Source: Calamus simplicifolius (taxonomy: Eukaryota; Streptophyta; Magnoliopsida; Arecales; Arecaceae). From it: a DNA stretch of 64,000 nt. The translations under genes and the position numbers were made by a program. Positions 46,302 through 58,110 of this stretch are shown one piece after another. Under the pieces are notes generated by a model that searched no databases, had not been told where the DNA came from, and saw nothing but the letters and a program-made list of their open reading frames with translations. Numbering within the stretch: position 1 is the first letter of the stretch; every line of letters starts with the position of its first letter. Where the stretch lies: positions 1,021,593 to 1,085,592 of the forward strand of contig UESW01003879.1 in assembly GCA_900491605.1 (NCBI GenBank), in the 5' to 3' direction.

Positions 46302-48524
46302 TGATGACGCTCAATCACCTCTCCTGGACGTCGGGAACAGAGTGCTTCTCCCGGCTCTTCTTCACCAGGTTACCTGCAGAAAAGTCCCGGGACCGGAGGG
46401 GGTCTCCGATGGGACCCTCCGACGGCCAAGTTAGCGACTAAGGTCACAGCTAAAGAGGGGCTCGAGTGAGCCCTTTTTAGTATGAGAAAGGAGGGATCTC
46501 AGAGAGGAGGAATTCCTTTCTCTGAGAGTTGAGATGGCGATTTTGGGGGTTATCGCGCATACCTGTTTACTGGGTGGATTCACCTTTTTATAGGGGTTGA
46601 CCCTGGCATGGTCACGTGGGATTGCGTGAAGTCAGAACGTCTGCTGAGCCCTTGCGTGAATCTGGGCTGGTTGGTGGGTTACGTCCCATCAGTTGTTAGG
46701 TAGGTGGGTCCTGTCCCATCAGCCGACGGAGCTGTTGAGTTGTCGAATCTGGCGCTGTCGGGCGGCGCGCATCAGAGATGCGGTTTCTTAAACTGCTGGG
46801 GCTGATCTGGCGGGAACTGGGGACGCCGGGGCCGAGAGGGGCCGGCCAGGAATGGCCGGGGCCGACTCGGCGGGCTTGGAGAACTCGGAGATGCCGGGGG
46901 CCGGCTAGGAAGTGCTGAGGCCGCCTAGCTTGGAGACGTAGGGGGCCGGCTAGGAAGATGTCGGGGCCGGCTGGGAAGTGTCGGGGCCGCCTAGCTTGGA
47001 GACGTAGGGGGCCGGCTAGGAAGATGCCGGGGCCGGCTGGGAAGTGTCGGGGCCGCCTAGCTTGGAGATGTAGGGGGTCGGCCATGAAGGTGCCGGGGCT
47101 GCCTAGGAAGTGCCGAGGCCGACTGGGAGGTGCCGGGGCCGCCTAGCTTGGAGACATAGGGGGCCGGCCAGGAAGGTGCCGGGGCCGCCTAGCAAGTGCT
47201 GGCGCCGCCTAGCTTGGAGACGTAGGGGGCCGGCCAGGAAGGTACCGGGGCCGGCTGGGAAGTGCCGGTCTTGGAGCTGTTGGCCTTTGGGGCCGTCGGT
47301 CTTGGAGGTGCCGGCCTTGGAGGTGCCGGCCTTGGAGGTGTCGGCCTTTGGGGCCGTCGGTCTTGGAGGTGCCGGCCTTGGAGGTGCCGGTCTTGGAGGT
47401 GCCGGCCTTGGAGGTGTCGGCCTTTGGGGCCATCGGTCTTGGAGGTGCCGGTCTTGGAGGTGCCGGTCTTGGAGCTATCGGCCTTTGGGGCCATCAGTCT
47501 TGGAGCCGTCGGCCTTTGGGGCCGTCGGCCTTGGAGGTGCCGATCATTGGGGCCGTCGGCCTTGGAGCTGTCGGCCATTGGGGCCGTCGGCCATGGAGCT
47601 GTCGGACATGGAGCCGTCGGTCTTGGAGCCGTCGGCCTTTGGGGCCGTCGGTCTTGGAGGTGCCGGCCTTGGAGGTGCCGGTCTTTGGGACGTCGGCCTT
47701 CGAGGTGTCGATCTTGGAGGTGCCGGTCTTGGAGCCGTCGGCCTTGGAGGTGCCGGTCTTGGAGGTGCCGGTCTTGGGGTCGTCGGTCATGGTGCCGTCG
47801 GCCTTTAGGGCCGTCGGTCTTGGAGGTGCCGGCCTTGGAGGTGCCGGTCTTGGAGGTGCCAGCCTTTGGGGCCGTCGGTCTTGGAGCTGTCGGCCATTGG
47901 GGTCGTCAGCCATGGATCTGTCGGCCATGGAGCCGTCGGTCTTGGAGCCATCGGCCTTTGGGGCCGTCGGTCTTGGAGGTGCCGGCCTTGGAGGTGCCGG
48001 TCTTTGGGACGTCAGCCTTCGAGGTTCAGGTCTTGGAGGTGCCGGTCTTGGAGCCGTTGGCCTTGGAGGTGCCGGTCTTGGAGCTGCCGGTCTTGGGGCC
48101 GTCGGTCATGGAGCCGTCGGCCTTTGGGGCCGTCGGTTTTGGAGGTGCTGGCCTTGGAGGTGCCGGTCTTAGAGGTGCCGGCCTTTGGGGCCGTCGGTCT
48201 TGGAGCCGTCGGTCATGGAGCTGTCGGCCTTTGGGGCCGTCGGTCTTGGAGGTATCGGCATTTGGGGCCGTCGGCCTTTGGGGCCGTCGGTCTTGGAGGT
48301 GTCGGCATTTGGGGCCGTCAGCCTTTGGGGCCGTCGGTCTTGGAGGTGTCGGCCTTTGGGTCCATCGGTCTTGAAGCCGTCGGTCATGGAGCCGTCGGCC
48401 TTTGGGGCCGTCGGTCTTGGAGCCGTCGGTCTTGGAGCCGTCGGTCATGGAGCCGTCGGCCCTTGGAGCCGAGGTGGGCCATTCAAAAAAAATTTTAATC
48501 TCCATGGGGTCAACTGGCCCCATA
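46302..48524 (-). repeat. Family B 3' LTR with two tandem arrays
   Basis: About 2.2 kb. TATA box TATAAAAA on the minus strand at 46585-46592. Array 1 (about 46800-47265) is built on CCGCCTAGCTTGGAGACGTA and GGGCCGGCTAGGAAG. Array 2 (about 47262-48478) is built on GCCGGTCTTGGAGGT, GTCGGCCTTTGGGGCC and GTCGGTCATGGAGCC in varying order. Together they fill most of the LTR. Long open frames (up to 370 codons on the plus strand) are products of the array and carry no domain. Confidence 0.88.
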
Positions 48525-49843
48525 AAATTCCCCCCACACTCCTTGAGCTTGCGTGCCCTGCATCAGCTAAGCGAAAGGAGTGTAGAACTTGAAGAAATTT
48601 TTTGGAGGCAAATTGATTACCTCACGCCTGCCACTGAAAGCAGCGTACGCTAACTTTTTGGGGGGATGCTCGTCAGTTAGCCGTTAAGGCAAAGATGAAG
48701 ACGATGAGGCAAAGTTGAGGCCGTCGAGAACCTTTTGAACCCCGGAGGGTGACCAGAGGGTGCTTGGGCCAGGCTCAGGTGCCTTTAAAGAAATTGGTCT
48801 CCTTCTGCAGGGTTGATCTGCCCCCAGGAAACTCTGTTGATCGGAATCCGTAGGTCTTGAGCTTGAGGGTGCCGACACGGAGCCGGTCTTGGGTGCCGAC
48901 ACGGAGGCCGGTCTTTGGTGCCGACGCAGAGTCAGTCTTTGGTGCCGACACGGAGTCGGTCTTTGGTGGTTTTCCTGTAACGCATTCAGATACTAATGAA
49001 AAGAAACTTTTTTCTCAAAGTGTAGTATACTTAGCTTTTTTGTAGCTGTTTGCCTTTGCGTCGTGTTCGGTCTTTGTTGCTGACGTGGAGCCGGTCTTTG
49101 GTGCCGACGCGGAGTCGGTCTTTGTGCCGACGCGGAGTCGGTCTTTGGTGCCGACGCGGAGTTGGTCTTTGTTGCCGATGCGGAGTCGGTCTTTGTTGCC
49201 GACACGGAGTCGATCTTTGGTGCCGACGCAGAGTCGGTCTTTGGTGCCGACGCGGAGCCGGTCTTTGTTGCCGACGCAGAGTCGGTCTTTGGTACCGATG
49301 CCGAGCCGGTCTTTGGTGCCGATGCGGAGTCGGTCTTTGTGCCTGGCTGGCCCAGGGCTTTTTGACGCCAAAGCAAGGTTGGCCTTAGATGTTAATGCAA
49401 GGTAGGTCTTCCCTGCATGACATTTTTAAGTATTAATGAAAGAAAACCGTCTTAAGTGCAGTGTACTTAGCTCTTGTAGCGAGCGGATCACTAGCCCACT
49501 GGTGCAGCTATCATGGGCGACGTGAGAGGCTTGGGGTGCTACTGAGTGGCCCCCGAGCGTTGCTTCTGCAGTTCATGAACTGCTACTTTCAAAGCTTGAT
49601 CTTGCCGATTGAGGATGGCCAGCTGGTTAATCAGAGCAGCTGAAGTTGGCGGTGAAGGAGGGGCAGAGAGAGAGAGACTGGTCTTTTGTCGCTCAGTGCA
49701 ATGTGGATGCCCCCCAGCACGATTGGTAAGAACCTATGGCATGCGCATCACCACCATAGCAATCTTAGAGGGGACGGAAACTTATAGCTCAAGGAGACAA
49801 CGTTCTTTCCTTCAGCGCGTCCCCCCTACCTGACGCGCCAATC
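48525..49843 (-). other. Family B internal region, non-coding, with 24-bp array
   Basis: A purine tract adjoins the left LTR and the primer site adjoins the right LTR. At about 48870-48970 and 49075-49345 is a 24-bp tandem unit GCCGACGCGGAGTCGGTCTT+TGGT with an internal inverted repeat CCGAC/GTCGG. Sequences near 48690-48750 and 49405-49480 resemble the family A internal region, so A and B share ancestry here. No retroelement protein. Confidence 0.78.
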
Positions 49844-51866
49844 TGATGACGCTCAATCACCTCTCCAGGACGTTGGGAACAGAGTGCTTCTTCCGGCTCT
49901 TCTTCACCAGGTTACCTGCAGAAAAGTCTCGGGACTGGAGGGGGTCTCCGATGGGACCCTCCGATGGCCAAGTTAGCGACTGAGGTCACAGCTGAAGAGG
50001 GGCTCGAGTGAGCCCTTTTTAGTATGAGAAAGGAGGGATCTCAGAGAGGAGGAATTCCTTTTTGAGAGTTGAGATGACGATTTTGGGGGTTATCGCGCAT
50101 ACCTGTTTACTGGGTGGATTCACCTTTTTATAGGGGTTGACCCTAGCATGGTCACATGGGATTGTGTGAAGTCAGAACATCTGCTGAGCCCTTGCGTGAA
50201 TCTGGGCTGGTTGGTGGGTTATGTCCCATCAGTTGTTGGGTAGGTGGGTCCTGTCCTATCAGCCGGCGGGGCTGTTGAGTTGTCGGATCTGGCGCTGTCG
50301 GGCGATGCGCGTCAGAGAGGCGGTTTCTTGATCCGCTGGGGCTGATCTGGCGGAAACTGGGGACGCCGGGGCCGAGAGGGGCCGGCCAGGAATGACCGGG
50401 GCCGACTCGGAGGGCTTGGAGAACTCGGAGATGCCGGGGGCCGGCTAGGAAGTGCCGGGACCACCTAGCTTGGAGACGTAGGGGGCCGGCTAGGAAGATG
50501 TCGGGGCCGGCTGGGAAGTGCCGGGGCCGCCTAGCTTGGAGACGTAGGGGGCCGGCCAGGAAGGTGCCGGGGCCGCCTAGGAACTGCCGGGGCCGGCTGG
50601 GAGGTGCTGGGGCCGCTTAGCTTGGAGACGTAGGGGGCCGGCCAGGAAGGTGCCGGGGCCGCCTAGGAAGTGTCGGGGCCGCCTAGCTTGGAGACGTAGG
50701 GGGCCGGCCAGGAAGGTGCTGGGGCCGGCTGAGAAGTGCCGGTCTTGGAGCTGTCAGCCTTTGGGGCCGTCGGTCTTGGAGGTGCCGGCCTTGGAGGTGC
50801 CGGCCTTGGAGGTGCCGGTCTTGGAGCTGTCGGCCTTTGGGGCCGTCGGTCTTGAGCTGTCGGCCTTTGGAGCCGGTCTTGGAGCCATCGGCCTTTGGGG
50901 CCGTCGGTCTTGGAGTCGTCGGCCTTTGGGGCCGTCGGTCTTGGAGGTGCCAGCCTTGGAGGTGCCGATCATTGGGGCCGTCGGCCATGGAGCCGTCGGT
51001 CTTGGAGCCGTCGGCCTTTGGGGCCGTCGATCTTGGAGGTACCGGTCTTTGGGACGTCGGCCTTCGAGGTGCCGGTCTTGGAGGTGCCGGTCTTAGAGCC
51101 GTCGGCCTTGGAGGTGCCGTTCTTGGAGCTGCCGGTCTTGGGGCCGTCGGTCATGGAGCCGTCGGCCTTTGGGGCCGTCGGTCTTGGAGGTGCCGGCCTT
51201 GGAGGTGCCGGTCTTGGAGGTGCCGGCCTTTGGGGCCGTCGGTCTTGGAGCTGTCGGCCATTGGGGCCATCGGCCATGGAGCCGTCGGCCATGGAGCCGT
51301 CGGTCTTGGAGCCGTCGGCCTTTGGGGTCGTCGGTCTTGGAGGTGCCGGCCTTGGAGGTGCCGATCTTTGGGACGTCGGCCTTCGAGGTGCCGGTCTTGG
51401 AGGTGCCGGTCTTGGAGCCATCGGCCTTGGAGGTGCCGGTCTTTGGGACGTCGGCCTTCGAGGTGCCGGTCTTGGAGGTGCCGGTCTTGGAGCCGTCGGC
51501 CTTGGAGGTGCCGGTCTTGGGGCCGTCGGTCATGGAGCCGTCGGCCTTTGGGGCCGTCGGTCTTGGAGGTGCCGGCCTTGGAGGTGCCGGTCTTGGAGGT
51601 GCCGGCCTTTGGGGCCGTCGGTCTTGGAGCCGTCGGTCATGGAGCCGTCGGCCTTTGGGGCCGTCGGTCTTGGAGGTGTCGGCCTTTGGGGCCGTCGGTC
51701 TTGGAGGTGTCGGCCTTTGGGGCCATCGGTCTTGGAGCCGTCGGTCATGGAGCCGTCGGCCTTTGGGGCCGTCGGTCTTGGAGCTGTCGGTCATGGAGCC
51801 GTCGGCCAGCCGAGGTGGGCCGTTCAAAAAAATTTTTAATCTCCATGGGGTTAACTGGCCCTATCA
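49844..51866 (-). repeat. Family B 5' LTR with two tandem arrays
   Basis: About 2.0 kb, collinear with 46302-48524 but with different array composition (array 1 about 50340-50735, array 2 about 50735-51815). TATA box on the minus strand at 50125-50132. Outside the arrays the two LTRs differ by scattered point changes; inside, unit order differs. Confidence 0.88.
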
Positions 51867-52661
51867 AGTGCCATGCAAGTGAACAGAGCCTTATACGTGA
51901 ACAGTGCCATGCAAGTATTCACCCTCGGCCTTTTCTGAAGCTCATCCAAGGGCATGAGCAGGGCCACGCAAGCACTCCATGCTTAACACTCTACGAGAGA
52001 CAGTTGGCTTCAACTCAACATCATCCTTCTCCCCCAACGACTGTACCTTAGAACCCACATAACTAACTTTATCACCCATCACTGTCCGCATAGGACAACC
52101 AAAAAGGTGACGTAGGGGACATGTTTGGCAAGCGCCGTAACGATCGGCCATGCCCTGCGACCACCTACTTTGATAGGACACGGCTTGTAGCTTGACACGT
52201 CATATGGAGGTAAGCTCCACTATGTTACCATCAATTAATGTTCTGACAAGTGATCACGCCCCAAGCCCACGGACTCCAGTCATCTATAAAAAGGGTAAGA
52301 GGGACTCCGACCAGGAAACGAACTCATTACACCCCTAAACGCTCACAGGGAGAGCTCCTCTCTCTGAGCCTCTCTTTCTCTTTCGAGCTTCCTCAAGATC
52401 ACGGCCGTTGCCCACTTGAGCATCGAAGGGTCCCCGCCGGAATCTTCGGCCCCCGGGACTTGTTTGCAGGCCCGCAAGCGCGAGGAGCTCGCTAGAGGAG
52501 GCGATCGGACGCTCGTGGACGCTCGAGGACGATGATCTGACGTCAACAGAACTCATTACTTTTTTTTTCTCTCTATTTTTTTTTTTAATTTTTTTATATA
52601 CTTTTTTTCTTCATTCAAATAAAATAATTTTTATTTTTTATTTTTCATCCAAACAACACTA

Positions 52662-54242
52662 GCAGGCGACACAGAGGAGCTGCTATCAGTCGCTGGCGGT
52701 GGTTGTCCCGTCGCCGTTGAGGCGAAACCACGTCGCTCGTTGCCATCAAATCTCCCAATACACACATTTATGACGATGACCAGGCTGCCCGACGACGCGA
52801 AGCCGACGAGACGCATCCACACCCGCCGAGATGCGGCCGGAGAGCACGGATTTCTTTTAATTCTTATCACGTGCTGGCAACGTGCACGAAGACAAAATAC
52901 CGGCATCCCTCCAGAATTTTCAGCTGAGCCACGTGCATGGGACCGCGGCCGATAGGCTCGTCCACGTACTCGTGTCGCGAGGTCATTGGACCAATTGACG
53001 TGGAACGACGAGCTTCGCTGGGCCGTGGAGTCGTTGAGACGTTGCGTCACGCCCCCGGCTCTGCACCATCCATCACCTCCACCAATTCCACCAATGCCCT
53101 CGCATCATCAATAAACTACGATACCGCCATGGCAAATTATTTTTTTTAAAAAAAAATAATAATAATGCTGCCGGCCAGCGCGAAGGAGGAAAAGTTTTCG
53201 CTTAGCTCGATGCGAGATGAAATATTTTAATTTGAATTGCGAGTAGTAGATGGCGTGGAGAGACAAGAAGATGACAAGCGGTGGAGTTTGTCAATTATTG
53301 TCCCCTAATCATCCAGGGTTTCCAATTCCCCATTATTCCATTATATCGCCCCTCCATGATTAATATGCACTCAAACTCCTGCTGGACATTGATATATAAA
53401 TATAATAATGATGATAACTGTGTATCAACACATTAATCTAATATACTTAATCTATAAGAGTAGAGAATATATAAAATTATAATTGTTTTATCATCACACA
53501 TGATAATTAAACAATAGAACTATAGTTGTTTATAATTAATATTTAATATATAATTATAATATTATACCCAAATTTCATTGTGTCACATGCACAACTCTAG
53601 CCATTCATCTCCGCTTTTTTTCCTTTGGTTATAAAACTAGTTTCTACTTTATTTCCTTATTTTTTGATTAAAAAAAAGAGAAAAAGAAGGAAAAATGCTA
53701 CTTAAAATTAAAAGTATGGTAATAGTAAATAATATAAAATTTTAATTAAGTTAGAGGATTGCAATTATTCATATTAAATAGTGTGTAAGGTAGAACTTTA
53801 GTAAATCATAATTGGTGCTTTTATGGCTATTAATTATTATAATGTCATGCTTGTTATTTTCAAAAATTGCATTTCTATTATTTGACTTTCATATATATCT
53901 TAGGGTTACTTAAAAGATTTATATTTATTTTTGGCTACTAGTAAATGTTTCAATTCTAGCAATTTGTTGACACCGGGTGTGATTATCAATAGTGTACGTT
54001 GCAATTTGAAAAAAAAAAATGGTGATTTATTTGTTGTGCTCAATATTTTAGCTAGGCAAAAAATTGAATATTTTACATTTTAGTTAAAAATAAATAGAAT
54101 GTATAAAAAAAAGAAAGAATAATAAAATATTTTATTGTTTGGAAGACCCAAGTTATGTCTCAAAAGGAATAATAAGAATGTTAATGAGCCGATCTGAATG
54201 GCTCAAAATATTAATCATTTGCAAATTTACCTTGATTGTACC
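52662..54242. other. Unassigned region; GC-rich part with two G-boxes, then AT-rich
   Basis: About 52662-53110 is GC-rich, not repetitive by eye, with CACGTG at 52868-52873 and 52930-52935 and further ACGT cores near 52970 and 52998. This looks like a plant promoter or a fragment of one, but no gene follows. Open frames here (139 codons minus at 52631-53050; 71 codons plus at 52740-52955) have no recognised motif. 53150-54242 is AT-rich. Confidence 0.4.
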
Positions 54243-54548
54243 AATATTTACCATAACTAATTAAATTTCCTCTTTCTAGCTCTCGAGGCCGAAGTAGTTT
54301 AATACCTTTTTCATTGCTATCCACAGCTTTAAAGTTCCAAGCTTCTTTTCTATATCTTTTTGATCAAAAGACTTTCAAGCAATAATTGACTAGAAAATGC
54401 ATGCATTTTTGACTAATTGCCCCCTAAAAATAAGATGGATCTGCAATTCACATGAAACAATATATTGATGTTAATGTTATTTGATAATAAAATTAGATGT
54501 CTTTAATTAGTCATTTAGTCATGTTCAAGCTCTAAAAGATTCTAAAGA

Positions 54549-54590
<42 letters not shown>

Positions 54591-55235
54591 GGTACCAATA
54601 TTTATCATAACTAAATTTTCTCTTCTTGAGCAAAATAGGCATTAAGCTCACGAGTTTGAAGTAGGTTAATACCCTTTTCATTGCTACTTCTATGTGAAGG
54701 CCTCTATATACGAGCTTTCAAGTTCCAAGCATTTTTTCTATATCTTTTTGGTTAAAAGGCTTCCAAGCAATATTTGACTAGAAGATGCATGCGTTGTTGA
54801 CTATCTAAAAATAAGATTGGATCTGCAATCCATATAGACCAATTTATTTTGAAGTTCATGTTATTTTGATAATAAAGTTAGATCATGTGTTTAATTAGTT
54901 ATATTCTAGCTCTAGAAGGTTCTAAAGAACACACACATATATATATATTAACACTTACCATAACTAAATTCCCTCCTCTTCATCATAGATGCCAACCTTG
55001 TGAGCTTGAATTAGTTCAGTATCATTTTCATTGCCCAAAGCTTTTAGGTTCCAAGCTTTATTCCGTATCTTATTGATTAAAAGGTTTCCAAGCAATAACA
55101 TGACTAAAGGATGCATGCATTTTTGACTAATTATCTTTAAAAAAAAAGGATTGGATCCATGATTCATGAACAACTATTAATATTTTATGTTAATATTATT
55201 TTGATAATTAAGTTAGATGTCTTTAATCAGTTATT
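54243..55235. repeat. Three diverged tandem copies of a ~355-bp unit
   Basis: Anchors ACCATAACTAA near 54249, 54604 and 54957, GTTCCAAGC near 54334, 54722 and 55048, and a shared GCAATA...GACTA...TGCATGC segment in each. Copies are diverged with indels. The first junction carries a microsatellite (AC)n(AT)n at 54550-54591 and the second a shorter one near 54930-54949. No coding potential. Confidence 0.75.
54550..54591. repeat. (AC)n(AT)n microsatellite
   Basis: About 16 AC dinucleotides followed by about 5 AT dinucleotides, between copies one and two of the ~355-bp unit. Confidence 0.95.
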
Positions 55236-55448
55236 AGTTATGTAGTTTTATTTTTATTGATTGATGGAGTATTCATAAGCTCTCATGGATAAATTGAATA
55301 TCACATGCATAAAATAGTAAGAAAAGATTTATACCTCAACATGTCACAAAAGATGTGATTTTAAATTGAGAGAAATCGAGTGAAGAAAATAAAAGATGAA
55401 TTGTTATAAAAATCTAGAAAATGCACGATACCAAGGTCTTGAAGACTA

Positions 55449-55802
55449 AGGTTGAGTTTGATAGAAAAAACTATTATCATGGATAAGTGTATGGAATAGA
55501 GTTTATCCCCTGGCTAGCCCTAGAGATATTTCTTGACTATCCGATTAATCATATCAAATGCAAAAAGGTAAATCCATAGGATAACATTTTTTTTTACTCT
55601 TATTTGGAGGGATAACCAGCTATTCTTGTATTTCTAGGAAATAAATTGAGGGAATAACCCATGGTTAACCATGGTTAACGATGGATTATCCCTTTTGTTA
55701 ACTTTATTTCCAGTTATCCCTTATAGTTATGACTTTTGGGAATAAAAGGGGATATCCACTGACTATTCCATTTTATTCTCTATTTCAAATACTACTCTCA
55801 AT
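55449..55802. mobile_element. Possible MITE (foldback)
   Basis: Imperfect inverted ends (AGGTTGAGTTTGATAG and AGATTGAGAGTAGTATTTGA) and internal complementary stretches (GGGATAACC, GGATTATCCC, ATCCATAGG, CCATGGTTAACCATGG). No clean target duplication seen. Confidence 0.35.
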
Positions 55803-55903
55803 CTTTTTCCTTTGTTTCTTATTTTCAAGTTCTTTTTAGGAAAACAAGAGATGTGGTTTATAAAATTTCTCCCCGTACTTTCTCATGATTTTCAATAACA
55901 TTG

Positions 55904-57558
55904 TGATGAGGGGTTAAAATCGTCATTGCATTGTTGACCGTTCGCGCCCAGTCAAAATGCCATGCTGGCGCGACATTCTAGTGACAAGAGTCTCCTCATT
56001 ATGAAGAAAGAGAATAAGAGGGAAAAAAGGGCCACGTCATGTGCGTGGGTTCTCCCAAGGGCCCCTTCATTAATATCCGTCAAATCAATAAAGTGGAGCA
56101 TTTAATGGTGCAGAAACGGTCATAATGACTTGGCCAGTATGCCTTGGCAAATATACTTCGGCCTAACATGCCTCGGCAAATATAGTTCGGCCAATATAGT
56201 TCGGCCAATATGCCTCGACAAATATACTTCGGCCTAACATGCCTCGGAAAATATAGTTCGGCCAATATAGCTCGGTTTCCGCAACCGCGCTATAACCTTC
56301 GCACCAACGTAATTATGGCCTCATAAAGGCCATGTGCATTTACCTACTTTAAGGCATTTAATGCCTTATCTCCTTCCATCATTAAGGCGCCAGTATGCCT
56401 CGGCAAATATACTTCGGCCAACCTCAGCATCAGCCAGCTTCAGCATAGCTCGGCCATCATAGCTCGGCCAGCCTCAACCAGCTTCAGCATAGCTCGGCCA
56501 GCCTCAGCCAGCTTCAGCATAGCTCGGCCAACATAGCTCGGCCATCATAGCTCGGCCAGCCTCAGCATCAGCCAGCTTCAGCATAGCTCGGCCAACATAG
56601 CTCGGCCATCATAGCTCGGCCAGCCTCGGCATCAGCCAGCTTCAGCATAGCTCGGCCAACATAGCTCGGCCATCATAGCTCGGCCAGCCTCAGCATCAGC
56701 CAGCTTCAGCATAGCTCGGCCAACATAGCTCGGCCATCATAACTTGGCCAGCCTCAGCATCAGCCAGCTTCAGCATAGCTCGGCCAACATACCTCGGCCT
56801 CCGCAACCACGCTAAGTCTTTTGCATCAAGGCATTTATGACCTCATAAAGGCCACTTATATTCACATGCTTTAAGGCATTCAATGCCTTATTTTTTTCCA
56901 TGCATTAAGGCATTTATGGCTGCCACGTTCGCTCTTTATGCCTCGGCACCTACCTTCGCCAGCCATGATGACTGAACCACAACACCTCTGCGGAATCTGG
57001 CGCGGGAGAGTTCAAATTTACTGTAACAGAATAAGATTCCAAACAAGGAATCATGCCAAAACGTGGCCTAGGACCTACAATAGTGGCCTAGGGACCACGC
57101 GGCCATTGAGTCTCGATCCATCGGCCAGCTGTCCCCGCCTTCCAGCCGTCGATCCTCTAACTAACCAGATACGGATCCTACCGGCCCTGTAACAACCTGA
57201 TTCGAATCCGTTTCGAATCTCAACAACTTTCAGACCTCATCCAGAGCACGTCCAAAAAGTCAGGTGACAGCCTATAAATACTACTACCCTCAAGCCTCTT
57301 CTACGCCCATTTTTCATTTACAGTTCTTACACTCCGCCATGAAAGCTCCCATGAGAGCTCGGAGGAACTCTTCCCGGGGGATCCTTCTCCCATATTTGTT
57401 GATTGCTGGTCTCCACTGACTTGGGCGTCGGAGGGTCTTCCGCAAAGGGCCACCCCCAATGCCTCTTGCGTGAGGACTATCTTGCAGGTCCGCCTAGGAG
57501 GGAGCCCGCGCTGCAGCCCAATCGCGCCCGAGCCGGAGGACAGATTTCAGCGGCAACA
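55904..57558 (+). repeat. Family C 5' LTR with U3 arrays
   Basis: 1655 bp. Arrays of TTCGGCCAATATAG and TGCCTCGGCAAATATA units at about 56130-56275, and five copies of a ~64-bp unit (CAGCATAGCTCGGCCAACAT...) at about 56415-56800. TATA box TATAAATA at 57273-57280. Confidence 0.9.
57273..57280 (+). promoter_or_regulatory. TATA box of family C 5' LTR
   Basis: TATAAATA in context ACAGCCTATAAATACTACT, about 285 bp before the LTR end. Confidence 0.75.
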
Positions 57559-57561
57559 GAT

Positions 57562-57578
57562 TGGCGCTAGAGGAAGGG
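57562..57578 (+). other. Primer-binding site of family C
   Basis: TGGCGCTAGAGGAAGGG, three bases after the LTR. Same start TGGCGC as in the other three elements but diverged after that. Confidence 0.7.
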
Positions 57579-57642
57579 CCTCAAGTCCCGTTAAACTTGA
57601 AAAAAGGAGACAAGGATCTCGATCTGGAAGAGAGCCTCTCCA

Positions 57643-58110
57643 ATGGCTAATCGGAGAAGGGAAACTTCTGAAGCCCAGGACCAGGTCGCCTCCCAGAGAC
57701 CCAATCTAGTGAGCAGCATGGTGCCACCGCCGCCGCTAGCTGAGACTCCGTCGCCACCAGCTGTCCCAGTGACCCAGGACCCGTTCGCCACACTGGTCCA
57801 GCAGGTCCAGGCCCTGACCCGTCTAGTTCAGGAGTGCCATACAGCTCCCCATCCAGTTATAGCTGCCCCTGCTCCATGCCTCCTCGAAGAGGCCGCAGCC
57901 CCTCTTTCTCCAGCCACTTCTTCTTCTGGTCCGCATGGAGTTGCAGACCCCCCATGTCGACCTAAGGAGGCAAGACTAGTCCCGCAAGAGAGTTGCGACA
58001 GAGATCCCCCCAGATCTCGGCGAGCCCGATCCATCTCTCCGGTGTCCTCTCGCCACGACTCGATGCCGTCTCCGCCTTCTCCCTGCCTTGGCACAACAGA
58101 TCGGCTTCCA
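57643..58110 (+). pseudogene. Family C gag N-terminal fragment
   Basis: ATG at 57643, about 65 bp after the primer site, the same distance as in the full-length Tat element. Pro/Ala-rich N-terminus, then FATLVQQVQALTRLVQECH, corresponding in position and pattern to FAALATQVQSLAAMVQGMQ of the full-length copy, then an Arg/Ser-rich segment. The gag core, protease and reverse transcriptase are absent: the sequence passes into an LTR-like fragment at about 58110. Confidence 0.75.

Larger units (their letters stand above)
46302..51866 (-). mobile_element. Family B non-autonomous LTR retrotransposon nested in the solo LTR
   Basis: 5565 bp. LTRs at 46302-48524 and 49844-51866, a 1.3-kb internal region with no gag or pol. 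In minus orientation the primer site TGGCGCGTCAGGTAGGGGG (49821-49840 as complement) follows the right LTR and a purine tract (48525-48540) precedes the left LTR. Flanking pentamers AGTGT (46297-46301) and AGTGC (51867-51871) match at four of five; the uninterrupted family A LTRs read AGTGC here, so the left copy has mutated. It depends on proteins from elsewhere; the shared primer site points to the Tat lineage. Confidence 0.92.
45657..52548 (+). repeat. Family A solo LTR, interrupted by family B
   Basis: 45657-46301 and 51872-52548 join to one LTR of about 1.32 kb, plus orientation, matching the family A LTRs in reverse complement. It starts TGATGTTGCTGATCC and ends GACGTCAACA. The pentamer GAACT is duplicated exactly at 45652-45656 and 52549-52553, so this is a genuine solo LTR left by LTR-LTR recombination. 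The CTCCAAGGCCGA-type array is at about 45845-46160 and the TATA box at 52285-52292. Confidence 0.92.
45393..52661. mobile_element. MITE-like element split by the solo LTR (candidate)
   Basis: TAGTGCTCTGTTTGGATG at 45393-45410 is mirrored by CATCCAAACAACACTA at 52646-52661, which inverted reads TAGTGTTGTTTGGATG. The two halves (45393-45656 and 52554-52661) are rich in GAGAGAAAA and TTTTCTCTC-type runs that would pair, total about 370 bp, and are separated exactly by the solo LTR and its target duplication. A target duplication of the MITE itself was not identified, so superfamily is open. Confidence 0.55.

Noticed and set aside
47262..48374. 370-codon open frame in the family B LTR
   Set aside because: Produced by a short tandem unit; several frames on both strands are open at once, and no domain or start context supports a protein. 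The same holds for 50837-52051.
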